From Venatoribacter pacificus (GTDB taxonomy: Bacteria; Pseudomonadota; Gammaproteobacteria; Pseudomonadales; Oceanobacteraceae): a DNA stretch of 64,000 nucleotides. The stretch lies in contig NZ_JAOANI010000002.1 in the NCBI RefSeq assembly GCF_025318105.1, positions 1 to 64,000 on the forward strand, read 5' to 3'. Positions within the stretch are counted from its first letter, which is position 1. Each line of letters begins with the position of its first letter. A model generated the notes under the pieces. The model was not told the origin of the DNA. It searched no databases and saw nothing but the letters and a program-made list of their open reading frames with translations. The position numbers were made by a program, and so were the translations under genes. This document shows, one piece after another, positions 6,882-16,216 of the stretch.

Positions 6882-8048
6882 ATGCAAGCCATCATGAATA
6901 CCTACGGGCGGTTACCCGTGACGTTTGAAAGTGGACAAGGCAGCTGGGTTATTGATACTCAGGGCCGACGCTATCTGGATGCGCTCAGTGGTATTGCCGT
7001 ATGCGGCCTGGGCCATGCCCACCCGGCGGTCACGGCGGCTATCTGTGAGCAGGCTGATAAGCTGATTCACACCTCAAACCTGTATGGCATCGGCAAGCAG
7101 CAGGCGCTGGCTGAAGCGCTGGTGCGTGTCTCCGGTATGGAAAACGTGTTTTTCTCTAACTCGGGTGCCGAAGCCAACGAAGCGGCGATTAAAATTGCGC
7201 GTAAATACGGTCACGACCGCGGCATCCATGAGCCGGTTATCATCGTCATGACCAAAGCGTTCCATGGCCGCACCATGGCCACTCTGACCGCCACCGGAAA
7301 TACCAAGGTGCAGGAAGGCTTTGGCCCGCTGCTCAATGGTTTTATCCGGGTGCCGTATCAGGATCTGGACGCGATTAAAGCGGTTCTCAAAGCCAACCCG
7401 AATGTGGTTGCTGTAATGCTCGAACCGGTACAGGGCGAAGGTGGCCTGGCTACCGCCAGCGCAGACTATCTGACCGGCGTACGTGCTCTGTGCGATGAAC
7501 ACCAGCTGCTGATGATGCTCGACGAAGTACAAACCGGTAACGGCCGGACCGGCACCTATTTCTGCTACCAGCACTTTGGTTTCCGCCCGGATGTCGTCAC
7601 CACCGCCAAAGGTCTGGGTAACGGTGTACCGATTGGGGCCTGTCTGGCGCAGGGCAAAGCGGCTCAGATACTGCAGCCAGGCAATCATGGCTCAACCTAT
7701 GGCGGTAACCCGCTGGCCTGTGCGGCGGCACTGGCGGTCGTTGAGACCATTGAACAAGAGAATCTGTGTGATCACGCCCGCACCATGGGCGATTACCTGC
7801 GTGACGGTTTCCGTGCGCGCCTAAACAACAGCGAGCGTCTGCTCGAAATCCGTGGCCACGGCCTGATGATTGGTCTGGTGCTGAACCAGGACTGCCCGTC
7901 ACTGATGGCCACTGCTCTGGAACAGGGTCTGCTGCTGAACGTGACTTCCGGCAATGTGGTGCGTCTGCTGCCACCGCTGAATCTGTCACAGAGCGAAGCT
8001 GACCAGATCATCGAAACCGTATCTGCCCTGATCGAGGCGCTCGGTTGA
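6882..8048 (+). CDS. argD: Acetylornithine aminotransferase ArgD
   Basis: A 388-residue class III PLP aminotransferase. It converts N-acetylglutamate 5-semialdehyde to N-acetylornithine in arginine synthesis. Visible motifs: phosphate-binding SNSGAEANE (92-100), FHGRT (127-131), the PLP-ring contact LDEVQTGNGRTG (213-224), and the Schiff-base Lys243 in TTAKGLGNG. I chose the ATG at 6882; the reading frame is open upstream to 6753 but that part overlaps the promoter. A second ATG at 6894 is possible. The argF gene follows after 19 bases, which supports the biosynthetic assignment over a catabolic one. Confidence 0.92.
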   Translation: MQAIMNTYGRLPVTFESGQGSWVIDTQGRRYLDALSGIAVCGLGHAHPAVTAAICEQADKLIHTSNLYGIGKQQALAEALVRVSGMENVFFSNSGAEANEAAIKIARKYGHDRGIHEPVIIVMTKAFHGRTMATLTATGNTKVQEGFGPLLNGFIRVPYQDLDAIKAVLKANPNVVAVMLEPVQGEGGLATASADYLTGVRALCDEHQLLMMLDEVQTGNGRTGTYFCYQHFGFRPDVVTTAKGLGNGVPIGACLAQGKAAQILQPGNHGSTYGGNPLACAAALAVVETIEQENLCDHARTMGDYLRDGFRARLNNSERLLEIRGHGLMIGLVLNQDCPSLMATALEQGLLLNVTSGNVVRLLPPLNLSQSEADQIIETVSALIEALG

Positions 8049-8067
8049 GTTTGAATAAGGAACTAAC

Positions 8068-8973
8068 GTGAGACATTTTTTAACCCTGTTAGACCATTCT
8101 CCGGAAGAGCTGAACTGGCTTATCCAGCGCGCCATCGAGCTGAAGCAGATGCACAAACGCGGAGAACTCTACGAGCCACTGCGTAACCGCGTGCTGGGGA
8201 TGATTTTTGAAAAATCCTCCACCCGCACCCGCGTTTCGTTTGAGGCCGGTATGGCACAACTGGGTGGCCATGCCATCTTCCTGTCGCCGCGTGATACCCA
8301 GCTGGGCCGTGGCGAACCGGTGGAAGACAGTGCCCGTGTACTGTCACGCATGGTCGATATCGTTATGATCCGTACCTTTGAACACGAAACGGTCGAGCGC
8401 TTTGCCGCGTTCTCCGAAGTGCCGGTCATCAACGCACTGACCGATGATTTTCATCCGTGCCAGCTGCTGGCTGATATCCAGACCTACGTGGAACACCGCG
8501 GTTCGATTCAGGGTAAAACCGTCGCCTGGATCGGCGATGGCAACAACATGTGTCACTCGTATATCAATGCCGCCCAGCAGTTTGATTTCAAACTGAACAT
8601 TGCCACCCCGGAAGGTTTTGAACCGTCGCAGTTCCTGGTCGATGAAGCCGGAGACCGCGTCACCCTGATGCGCGATCCGAAAGAAGCGGTACGCGGCGTC
8701 GATCTGGTGGCGACCGATGTCTGGGCTTCAATGGGCCAGGAAGATGAGCAGGAACAACGTCTGCGTAAATTCCGTGACTACCAGGTGTCGCGTGAATTAC
8801 TGGATCTGGCCGACAAAGACGTACTCTTTATGCACTGTCTGCCAGCACACAGGGGCGAGGAAGTAAGTGAAGACTTACTGGATGACCCACGTTCCGTGGT
8901 GTGGGATGAAGCAGAAAACCGCTTGCATGCGCAAAAGGCTTTGCTGGAATTCCTGCTCTGTCAGGAAGACTGA
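8068..8973 (+). CDS. argF: Ornithine carbamoyltransferase ArgF
   Basis: A 301-residue anabolic ornithine transcarbamylase that makes citrulline from ornithine and carbamoyl phosphate. Signature motifs are all present: carbamoyl-phosphate loop SSTRTR (50-55), HPCQ (129-132), the ornithine loop SMGQE (221-225) and HCLPAHRG (256-263). The start is a GTG preceded by AAGGA at 8057-8061. It follows argD in the same direction and ends just before a strong bidirectional-looking terminator. Confidence 0.96.
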   Translation: MRHFLTLLDHSPEELNWLIQRAIELKQMHKRGELYEPLRNRVLGMIFEKSSTRTRVSFEAGMAQLGGHAIFLSPRDTQLGRGEPVEDSARVLSRMVDIVMIRTFEHETVERFAAFSEVPVINALTDDFHPCQLLADIQTYVEHRGSIQGKTVAWIGDGNNMCHSYINAAQQFDFKLNIATPEGFEPSQFLVDEAGDRVTLMRDPKEAVRGVDLVATDVWASMGQEDEQEQRLRKFRDYQVSRELLDLADKDVLFMHCLPAHRGEEVSEDLLDDPRSVVWDEAENRLHAQKALLEFLLCQED

Positions 8974-9017
8974 GTCATACAGACGGATGTCCGGCACATC
9001 CGCACAGTGCTGCAAAA

Positions 9018-9055
9018 TGCCCCGCTGCCTCTGAGGCATGACGGGGCAATTTTTT
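9018..9055 (+). terminator. Intrinsic terminator of argD-argF
   Basis: TGCCCCG (9018-9024) pairs with CGGGGCA (9042-9048); the inner bases TGCCTC/GAGGCA extend the stem, and a run of six T follows (9050-9055). It lies between the convergent argF and GGDEF genes. Confidence 0.8.
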
Positions 9056-9060
9056 GGCCG

Positions 9061-10155
9061 TCAGAAAGAGTGCAGCGACTGCTGCTCCACGGTTTCCGTC
9101 CGTACCCGGTTGCGCCCTGCACGCTTCGCTTCATACAACAGCCGGTCGGCGCGGTTCAGCAACTCATCGCCCTCTTCACCGGCGTGATATTGCGCAACCC
9201 CGACAGAGACTGTCAGCGGCAACGAAGACTCAGAAAAGTGTTCTTCCATCACCGCAATACGGATACGGTTCAGGGCATTTTCCGCGGTAGCCAGCGTCAT
9301 ACCACTGAGCAGCAGTACAAACTCTTCACCGCCATAACGCGCGGCCAGATCAACCTCGCGTACCGATAGGCGCAGTAACTGCGCCAGCTCCACCAGCACC
9401 TGATCGCCAATACGGTGACCATGCTGATCGTTAATCTGTTTAAAGTGATCAATATCGACAAAAGCCAGTACAAACGGCAGACCTTCGCGATTGGCTAACG
9501 CCCGCTGTTTTTCCAGCGTGCGCAATAAATAGCGGCGATTGTATAAGCCGGTCAGCTCGTCGGTAATGGCCAGCTCTTCAATACGTACCATGGCACGGCG
9601 TAATTCGCGGTTTTTATGGCGGTAAGCTTCGCGCAGCAACGCCACCTCCCGACCAAGAAAGCTGTACGCCAGCAAACTGATAAAAAATGCGGCGCCGAGT
9701 AAAGCTTCCTGACCGGCCAGCCAGTGACCGGCATTCTGGTGATGCAACAGCAGCATCACCAGCGTGTAAGACGCCATGGTGAACAATGCCACCCCGAGAA
9801 AACCACGCCAGGTGAGGCGGAAAACCCCATACGGCATGACGGCCAGATAGCCCAGCATCATCACACTGCGGTTTTCGCTGCAAAGATAAAGAATGATGGA
9901 GACAAAAGAGATGGCCCAGACCATGAAGAAAGTGGTCAGGCCCGGATCGTGATAATTCAGGCTGCGGCCAGAACCAACCCAGTACAACAGAGCCGCCTGC
10001 CCAACCCAGTAAACACCCATAACAGAATACAGCAACAGCGCATCGGCAGGATTGCCCTGCAGCTTAAAACCCGCCAGGAAGAGCAGTGTGAACAGCAATG
10101 CTCCACTGCTGGCCAGCCCATGGCGGCGAAGAATGTCCCGTTGTTGCTGTCTCAT
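9061..10155 (-). CDS. Membrane diguanylate cyclase (GGDEF)
   Basis: A 364-residue protein with an N-terminal membrane region of about five or six hydrophobic segments (residues 18-167), a short coiled-coil linker (170-195) and a C-terminal GGDEF domain. The active site is GGEEF (275-279), consistent with synthesis of cyclic di-GMP. An RxxD product-inhibition site (Arg266-Asp269) sits at the correct five-residue distance before it. LTGLYNRR (201-208) is the domain's opening motif. I chose the ATG at 10155 with AGGA seven bases upstream; a GTG at 10188 is also open. The signal it senses is unknown. Confidence 0.88.
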   Translation of the reverse strand: MRQQQRDILRRHGLASSGALLFTLLFLAGFKLQGNPADALLLYSVMGVYWVGQAALLYWVGSGRSLNYHDPGLTTFFMVWAISFVSIILYLCSENRSVMMLGYLAVMPYGVFRLTWRGFLGVALFTMASYTLVMLLLHHQNAGHWLAGQEALLGAAFFISLLAYSFLGREVALLREAYRHKNRELRRAMVRIEELAITDELTGLYNRRYLLRTLEKQRALANREGLPFVLAFVDIDHFKQINDQHGHRIGDQVLVELAQLLRLSVREVDLAARYGGEEFVLLLSGMTLATAENALNRIRIAVMEEHFSESSLPLTVSVGVAQYHAGEEGDELLNRADRLLYEAKRAGRNRVRTETVEQQSLHSF

Positions 10156-10290
10156 GGCGGCATCCTGTGCTCTGAGAACAAAGCGCACGATTATAGAGAC
10201 TATTTTTCCGTCGGCTATGTCAATTCACGTAAAATTCGTAATCGGAGCTGGCGTACCTGACATTCGCCAACCCCCTCTCAGGCCCTGAGA

Positions 10291-11778
10291 TCAGCTGCCG
10301 CAACGTACCCGCTGCACGGCGTTGAGCCAGCCTTCGTATAAATGTTGACGCTGACTTTCTTCCAGCTTGGGTTGATACGCACGATCATGCACCCAAAATG
10401 CTTCAACATCATCCAGACTCTGATACACCCCAACCTGCAATCCGGCTAAAAATGCCGCTCCCAGTGCGGTGGTTTCCGTCACTTTCGGACACGCAATCGG
10501 AATCCCCAGCACATCGGCCAGAAACTGAACCAGCCAGCCATTGACCACCATGCCGCCATCAACGCGTAATTGCGCCGGCTCAACGCCATCCAGAGCCATC
10601 GCTTCGAGCAGATCACGGGTCTGATAACACACCGCCTGCAAACCTGCGGTAACGATCTCTTTAATGCCGGTGTCGCGGGTCAGGCCCATAATGGCGCCAC
10701 GTGCCTGTGGGTCCCAGTAGGGAGCGCCCAGACCGGTAAACGCCGGCACCATATACACCGGATTTTCGTAGCCTGTCGCTTCCGCCAGTGATTGCGTTTC
10801 ACAGGCGCTGGAAATCAGATTCAGACCATCGCGGATCCACTGAATTGTGGCCCCTGCCATAAAGATCGAACCTTCCAGTGCGTACGTCGTTTCGCCATTA
10901 ATACGGTAAGCCACCGTGGTCAGCAGACGGTGAGTTGATTTCAGCGCCTCGTTTCCGGTGTTCATCACCATAAAACAGCCGGTGCCGTAGGTGCTCTTCG
11001 CCATACCCGGACGGAAACAGGCCTGTCCGACCAACGCTGCCTGCTGATCTCCGGCAACACCGCCGATGGCAATTTCGGCACCGAACAGGCTGCTGTCGAC
11101 GCGGCCATAATCCGCAGCGCTATCCTTCACTTCCGGCAGCAGTGCGGCAGGAATGCGGAATAACTGCAGCAGCTCTTCGTCCCACTGCTGGCTATGAATG
11201 TTAAACAGCAGTGTACGCGAGGCATTGCTGGCATCGGTGGCATGCACCTTGCCGCCGGTCAGACGCCAGAGCAGAAAGGTGTCGACCGTACCAAACGCCA
11301 GCTCGCCGCGCTCTGCCCGCTCACGCGCGCCATCGACGTTATCCAGAATCCACGCCAGTTTGGTCGCCGAGAAATACGGATCCAGCAGCAGGCCGGTTTT
11401 AGCGGCAATACGGGGTTCCAGCTCGGCATCGGCTTTGAGCTGCTGACAGACATCGGCGGTGCGGCGATCCTGCCAGACAATGGCGTTATACACCGGCTTA
11501 CCGCTGGCCCGCTCCCAGACAATGGTCGTCTCACGCTGATTAGTGATACCCGCAGCCGCAATGTCGCTGAGCGCACAACCCGAAGCGGCTAACGCTTCAC
11601 GCGTACTGGCGAGCGTACTCTGCCAAATTTCTTCCGGATCATGTTCAACCCAGCCGGGCTTAGGAAAATGTTGGGTAAACTCGCGCTGGCCGGTTGCCAG
11701 AATCTGGCCTTCGGTAGAAAAAAGAATAGCGCGGCTACTGGTAGTTCCCTGATCAAAGCTCAGCAAACAACGTGGCAT
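10291..11778 (-). CDS. glpK: Glycerol kinase GlpK
   Basis: A 495-residue FGGY-family kinase that phosphorylates glycerol to glycerol-3-phosphate. It opens with the ATP-binding SFDQGTTSSRA, contains the conserved NQRET, GWVEHDPEEI, the adenosine-site segments GVAGDQQAALVGQ and STYGTG, and the FGGY-type TALGAAFLAG region near residue 435. The length is typical. The ribosome-binding site GAGGATAA precedes the ATG. No glpF, glpD or glpR is adjacent, so it is an isolated kinase gene here. It is divergent from the Aer-like receptor gene. Confidence 0.95.
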   Translation of the reverse strand: MPRCLLSFDQGTTSSRAILFSTEGQILATGQREFTQHFPKPGWVEHDPEEIWQSTLASTREALAASGCALSDIAAAGITNQRETTIVWERASGKPVYNAIVWQDRRTADVCQQLKADAELEPRIAAKTGLLLDPYFSATKLAWILDNVDGARERAERGELAFGTVDTFLLWRLTGGKVHATDASNASRTLLFNIHSQQWDEELLQLFRIPAALLPEVKDSAADYGRVDSSLFGAEIAIGGVAGDQQAALVGQACFRPGMAKSTYGTGCFMVMNTGNEALKSTHRLLTTVAYRINGETTYALEGSIFMAGATIQWIRDGLNLISSACETQSLAEATGYENPVYMVPAFTGLGAPYWDPQARGAIMGLTRDTGIKEIVTAGLQAVCYQTRDLLEAMALDGVEPAQLRVDGGMVVNGWLVQFLADVLGIPIACPKVTETTALGAAFLAGLQVGVYQSLDDVEAFWVHDRAYQPKLEESQRQHLYEGWLNAVQRVRCGS

Positions 11779-11922
11779 AGAATGTTATCCTCATTATTTT
11801 TTGCGCGAGTTTACTGACTGAAACGAAGATGACCAAGGCCCGAATGGAAATGCCGCTAAATACGGCAAAAAACAGTCGCTGAACTATAGTTATTTGAATA
11901 ATGAAGCTGCCTTGATAATAAA

Positions 11923-13473
11923 ATGCGTAATAACCAACCTGTTACTCAGCGCGAAGTCATGTTGTCCGCCGACGGTCATCTGGTGTCTTCCACCAATCTC
12001 AAAGGAGTGATCACGCACTGCAATGATCATTTCATCCGCATCAGTGGCTTCAGCAAAGAAGAACTGAACGGCAGTCCGCACAATCTGGTGCGCCACCCCG
12101 ACATGCCTACCGCTGCGTTTGCCGATTTGTGGAACACCGTAAAGGCGGGCCAGCACTGGATGGGAATCGTAAAAAACCGCACAAAAAACGGCGATCATTA
12201 CTGGGTCGATGCTTACGTTACACCGTTGTACGAACGCGATCAGATTGTCGGTTATGAATCCGTGCGCATTGCACCCAGCCGCGATCAGATTCAGCGTGCG
12301 GAAAAAGCCTATCAATTACTTAACAGCGGCAAGAACCCGCTGCAACGCTGGAGCCATTTGCGGCCAATGCTGCCGACGGCACTGCCCTGGCTGATCGCGG
12401 TCGGCGCCTCACTTTACGGCTCCGACAACCTGCTACTGCAGGGTGTCATCGGACTCAGTGCGGCCTTCAGTGTTTTCCGCCAATATCAGCAGGAAGCAGC
12501 GTTTATCCGCTACGGTCAGGATGTGATTAATAACCGTCTGATGGCCTGGATTTACACCGGACGTGATGATGCCCACGGACAACTGGCCTTTGCTCAGCAT
12601 GCGATGCGCCGTCGCCTGCAAACGGTGTTGGTGCGTATCGCCGACAACACCAGCTCGCTGGTGAGCGCCACCAGCAACACCCTGAACCTGTCACAAAATA
12701 CGCTGGAGCGTGTACGTCGCCAGCACAGCTACACCCAGCAAGTGGAACAGGTCAGCACCGCGATTCAGCACACCGCATTGCAGCTCAACGAAAACAATCA
12801 ACAATCACAGCAGGCCAGCCAGCAAGCCGTCAGCAATGCCACCTCCGGCGAGAACGACATCAAGGTAATGATGACCCAGACGGAATCCCTGCAGGATGAG
12901 CTGAAAGGCACCGCCGAAGCCATCAGCCGCCTGGCCAGCGAAACCCAGGGGGTTGACCGTTTCCTGCAGGCCATCAGCGACATTGCCGAACAGACCAATC
13001 TGCTGGCACTGAATGCCGCAATCGAGGCCGCCAGAGCCGGTGAACAGGGACGCGGATTTGCCGTCGTCGCCGATGAAGTTCGTAATCTGGCTCAGCGTAC
13101 CCAGGAATCAGCAGCTGAAATTCAGCTGATTGTGACCGGCCTGAATCAGCACAGCGGTCACGCGGTCGAAGCGATGAATAAAGGGCAACACTCAACAGAA
13201 CAAACGCTGGAACGGGCACGACAGGTCAACGGCGTGTTCTCTACGATCCGCCATGAGCTCAGCGAGATTCAGGCGATGACCAACGCCAACTCACGTTCGG
13301 CCTCAGAACAGAATCAGGCAGCCGACCAGATCCGCGACCACCTGACACAGCTGGAAAGCCTGGCCCAGGAAGCAGAACAGCTGGCCGGCAGTATGAACAG
13401 CGAATGTGAGCAATTGGCGCAATTGATGGACGATCAGAATCGCATCATTCAGCGCTTTCAACAAAGCTCATGA
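11923..13473 (+). CDS. aer: PAS-domain methyl-accepting chemotaxis protein, Aer-like
   Basis: A 516-residue energy/redox taxis receptor. The N-terminal PAS domain (about 5-120) has the Aer-type sequence: DGHLVSSTNLKGVITHCN, FIRISGFSKEEL, NLVRHPDMP, and the KNGDHYWVDAYVTPLYE segment that binds FAD in E. coli Aer. A hydrophobic hairpin (about 150-190) would anchor it from the cytoplasmic side. The C-terminal signalling domain carries the conserved hairpin tip EQTNLLALNAAIEAARAGEQ and VADEVRNLAQRT. There is no obvious C-terminal CheR tether. It probably feeds the chemotaxis systems encoded 13 to 45 kb downstream. Confidence 0.88.
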   Translation: MRNNQPVTQREVMLSADGHLVSSTNLKGVITHCNDHFIRISGFSKEELNGSPHNLVRHPDMPTAAFADLWNTVKAGQHWMGIVKNRTKNGDHYWVDAYVTPLYERDQIVGYESVRIAPSRDQIQRAEKAYQLLNSGKNPLQRWSHLRPMLPTALPWLIAVGASLYGSDNLLLQGVIGLSAAFSVFRQYQQEAAFIRYGQDVINNRLMAWIYTGRDDAHGQLAFAQHAMRRRLQTVLVRIADNTSSLVSATSNTLNLSQNTLERVRRQHSYTQQVEQVSTAIQHTALQLNENNQQSQQASQQAVSNATSGENDIKVMMTQTESLQDELKGTAEAISRLASETQGVDRFLQAISDIAEQTNLLALNAAIEAARAGEQGRGFAVVADEVRNLAQRTQESAAEIQLIVTGLNQHSGHAVEAMNKGQHSTEQTLERARQVNGVFSTIRHELSEIQAMTNANSRSASEQNQAADQIRDHLTQLESLAQEAEQLAGSMNSECEQLAQLMDDQNRIIQRFQQSS

Positions 13474-13501
13474 AAAGCTAACATTCAGAATTCAATATTT
13501 A

Positions 13502-13514
13502 TGAATTTCTTTCA
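13502..13514 (+). promoter_or_regulatory. MetR-box-like palindrome over the metR start
   Basis: TGAA-TTTCT-TTCA at 13502-13514 is an exact match to the TGAA-N5-TTCA MetR consensus, and its last A is the first base of the metR ATG. A second, looser TTCA/TGAA pair lies just upstream. This would suit autoregulation. Confidence 0.45.
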
Positions 13515-14431
13515 TGCTCGATATCAAACATCTGCGCACCCTCGCCGCTCTGCGTGACGGCGGCACCCTGGTGGAAGCCGCCAGACGCATGCACCTGACC
13601 CAGTCAGCACTCTCCCATCAGTTAAAAGATCTGGAAGAGCGTCTTGGTGTGTCGTTGTTTCTGCGTAAAACCAAACCGTTGCGTTTTACCCGCGCCGGAC
13701 TGGAATTGCTGCAATTGGCGGATGATGTGCTGCCGCTGCTGCGTCAGTCTGAACGCAACCTGCAGAAAATGGCGGGTGGACACAGTGGTCGTCTGCATAT
13801 GGTGATTGAATGCCACAGCTGTTTTGACTGGCTGATGCCCGCTATCAACAGCTTTCGTGACCATTGGCCTGAAGTTGAGATTGATCTGAGTACCAGTTTT
13901 CATTTTGAGCCCATTCCGGCTCTGATTCGTGGCGACATTGATCTGGTCGTGACCTCTGACCCTGGTCCACATAACGAAATTTACTATCAGCCGCTCTTCC
14001 GTTATCAGTCGGTTCTGGCGGTCGCCAACCAGCACCCGCTGGCCCAGCAGGACTGCATCCAGCCCACGGATCTGAGTTCCGAGACTCTGATTCACTACCC
14101 GGTAGGCCGTAACCGATTAGATATCTTCGAACACTTTCTCTCTCCCGGCGGGATTGAGCCTCTGGCAACCCGCCAGACAGAACTGACGCTGATGATGGTG
14201 CAATTGGTCGCCAGCGGTCGAGGTGTTGCCTGCCTGCCAAACTGGGCATTACAGCCATACATCGACGCGAAGCTGGTATCCGCCCGGCCACTGGGCAAAG
14301 AAGGGGTATGGCCAACGCTGTACGCCGCCGTGCGGAAAGATCAGCAGGACAGTGCCTACCTTCAGGACTTCTTTCAGCAGGCGCTTGAAACCTGTTTCCG
14401 CCACTTACCGGGCATTCTGCCGGTCAGTTGA
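13514..14431 (+). CDS. metR: LysR-family methionine regulator MetR
   Basis: A 305-residue LysR-type regulator with strong resemblance to E. coli MetR: IKHLRTLAALRDGGTLVEAA, LTQSALSHQLKDLEERLG, the IECHSCFDWLMPA segment and the DLVVTSD effector-domain motif. MetR activates late methionine genes such as metE and metH with homocysteine as co-effector. None of its classical targets is adjacent. The start lies only about 40 bases after the Aer-like gene and lacks a clear ribosome-binding site; the region is instead occupied by a MetR-box-like palindrome. Confidence 0.9.
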   Translation: MLDIKHLRTLAALRDGGTLVEAARRMHLTQSALSHQLKDLEERLGVSLFLRKTKPLRFTRAGLELLQLADDVLPLLRQSERNLQKMAGGHSGRLHMVIECHSCFDWLMPAINSFRDHWPEVEIDLSTSFHFEPIPALIRGDIDLVVTSDPGPHNEIYYQPLFRYQSVLAVANQHPLAQQDCIQPTDLSSETLIHYPVGRNRLDIFEHFLSPGGIEPLATRQTELTLMMVQLVASGRGVACLPNWALQPYIDAKLVSARPLGKEGVWPTLYAAVRKDQQDSAYLQDFFQQALETCFRHLPGILPVS

Positions 14432-14468
14432 GCGCAGCACGAAAGTAATTACTCACTGAATTTCAGGC

Positions 14469-14493
14469 AAAAAAAAGGGCTCTGAAAGAGCCC
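14469..14493 (-). terminator. Intrinsic terminator for the kinase transcript (distal)
   Basis: Hairpin GGGCTC (14477-14482), loop TGAAA, GAGCCC (14488-14493); on the minus strand it is followed by eight U (14476-14469). It terminates leftward transcription from the two-component operon. Confidence 0.8.
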
Positions 14494-14514
14494 AAAAAAG
14501 CGAATAACTTCGCT
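14494..14514 (-). terminator. Intrinsic terminator for the kinase transcript (proximal)
   Basis: Hairpin AGCGAA/TTCGCT (14499-14504 and 14509-14514) with a four-base loop; on the minus strand it runs directly into five U (14498-14494). It stands in tandem with the next hairpin. The 120 bases between it and the kinase stop hold no gene I can identify. Confidence 0.7.
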
Positions 14515-14639
14515 ACATTCTCACCACGTCTCCTAGGGATACGCGGGGCATATAATGATCTGCCGACGCTTTTCAGTCTGTAGTGTAAAAGTGTCTTTGT
14601 GTAACGCTTTGTATACAATTTTGATTATAAGGCTTTACA

Positions 14640-16163
14640 TCATTCGTGATGACGACGCGGCCAGATCAAACTGAATTTGGCCCCACCCAGAGCCTCGCTG
14701 CGACTGACCATCGCCCGCCCACCGTGCCAATAAGCAATACGCCGCACTATCGACAGACCCAGTCCATAACCACCTGAACTGCGGGTGCGGCTGTCATCGA
14801 GTCGGGCAAACGCGGTAAATACCCGGTCCCAGTCTTCCTCCGGGATGCCCGGGCCATCATCTTCCACATCCACGCGGCAGGTATCGGTACCAATGGTACA
14901 ACTGACCCGGACACGTGAACTGGCGTAGCGCCCAGCATTACCGACAAGATTCTGAATCGCGCGATGAATATAACGCGGCTCAACTTCAGCATAATGAGCA
15001 TTTTCCGGCGACGCGCCGGCATAGCTGACACTGACATGCGCCGGCGGACGCGCTTCCTCAACCACCTGAACGGCAACGTCAGCCACATTCACTTTCTGGA
15101 AATCGAGTAACGGCCCGCCTTCTTCCAGACGGGCATACGTCAGAATTTCGTCGATGAGTTCATCCAGCTCCTGAATGTCAGAGTCCATACCCGTCAGCTG
15201 TTTGCTGACGTAAGCATCGTCGACGCTGTCTTCAATAATCTGTAAGCCAAAACGGATACGGGCCACCGGGGTGCGTAACTCATGGGACACCGCACGTACC
15301 ATTTCGCGCTGAATGGAGATAAGCCGCTGAATATGTTCAGCCATTTTATTAAAGGCCTGCCCCAGGCGGCTGACCGGATCGGTGCCGGTAATAGCAACCC
15401 GGGCACTGAGATGGCCTTGCGCCAGACGGCTGGTTGCCTGTTCCAGTTTGCGCAGCCGGATCTCAAACGAGTTAACCACCCAATACACGCCAAGACCCAG
15501 CAACATAATCCCGATCACTGCGATGACAAAAATGGCCTGCCAGGAATAGGGATTGAATGCATCGATGGGCCCAAGACGCAGCGCACGCGGCTGACCGGGT
15601 AATTTTGCCAAGGCTTCAGCCTGCTGCCCTTCGATGGAAATCCGCACCAGTACGTCACCGTATTGCATCCGCGCAAAATCGGAGTCAGAAAGGAAAAGCT
15701 GATCAATCTCCACCACAGACAACGGAAATCCGAAACGGGGCTGCATCCGTTTGATAAACGCTTCGATGGTTTCACCGGAACGCTGCCAATCCTCCAGCAA
15801 CAGATACGCTGACGCCTGCGCCTGAACTTCGGTGACGGTGCTGAGCTGGACATCGAGTAATTCGTCATCGGACATCTGATACAACAAACGGGCGGTACGC
15901 CCTTCGTTGGTGGTATCGACCAGCAGTTGTCCACGGGCCAGACGATTTTGCTGGTATTCATCCACCGGCCCTTCGGCCAGCGGTAAAATACTGATATCGG
16001 CATCAAAGCGCGATGACAACTCAGACAATGCACCAGGGTCCTGGCGCAGGCGCTGGGCCAGCAACGCAACACTGCCGCCCACCATGTCTTCATTGAACTG
16101 TGCACTGCGCACAAAGTTGACGAGCTGTAAGGCAACGGTGCAGATGATACCGACCATCAGCAA
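14640..16163 (-). CDS. Sensor histidine kinase, RstB-like
   Basis: A membrane two-component sensor: N-terminal transmembrane helix, periplasmic domain (about 20-205), second transmembrane helix (210-232), HAMP (233-285), phospho-acceptor His294 in VSHELRTPVARIRFG, and a HATPase domain with NLVGNAGRYA, VEDDGPGIP and GGYGLGLSI. It resembles RstB more than EnvZ or PhoQ. It follows the RstA-like regulator gene. The coordinate given uses the first conventional start (TTG). The frame continues upstream through a hydrophobic IFIRVYSGLLGALL, and an AGGAG lies 8 bases before an ATT at 16199, so the true start is probably upstream. Confidence 0.88.
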   Translation of the reverse strand: MLMVGIICTVALQLVNFVRSAQFNEDMVGGSVALLAQRLRQDPGALSELSSRFDADISILPLAEGPVDEYQQNRLARGQLLVDTTNEGRTARLLYQMSDDELLDVQLSTVTEVQAQASAYLLLEDWQRSGETIEAFIKRMQPRFGFPLSVVEIDQLFLSDSDFARMQYGDVLVRISIEGQQAEALAKLPGQPRALRLGPIDAFNPYSWQAIFVIAVIGIMLLGLGVYWVVNSFEIRLRKLEQATSRLAQGHLSARVAITGTDPVSRLGQAFNKMAEHIQRLISIQREMVRAVSHELRTPVARIRFGLQIIEDSVDDAYVSKQLTGMDSDIQELDELIDEILTYARLEEGGPLLDFQKVNVADVAVQVVEEARPPAHVSVSYAGASPENAHYAEVEPRYIHRAIQNLVGNAGRYASSRVRVSCTIGTDTCRVDVEDDGPGIPEEDWDRVFTAFARLDDSRTRSSGGYGLGLSIVRRIAYWHGGRAMVSRSEALGGAKFSLIWPRRHHE

Positions 16164-16216
16164 AGCACCCAGCAGCCCTGAGTAAACCCGGATAAAAATG
16201 GCGATGTCTCCTGACG

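Noticed and set aside
11860..11895. A sigma-28 promoter for the Aer-like gene (TAAA followed after 15 bases by TCGCTGAA)
   Set aside because: Only 3 of 8 bases of the -10 match; the nearby TATAGT also lacks a good -35.
14515..14639. A small RNA in the gap after the kinase gene
   Set aside because: There is a good pair of terminators and a lone plus-strand TATAAT (about 14553), but no matching -35 or conserved structure that I can recognise.
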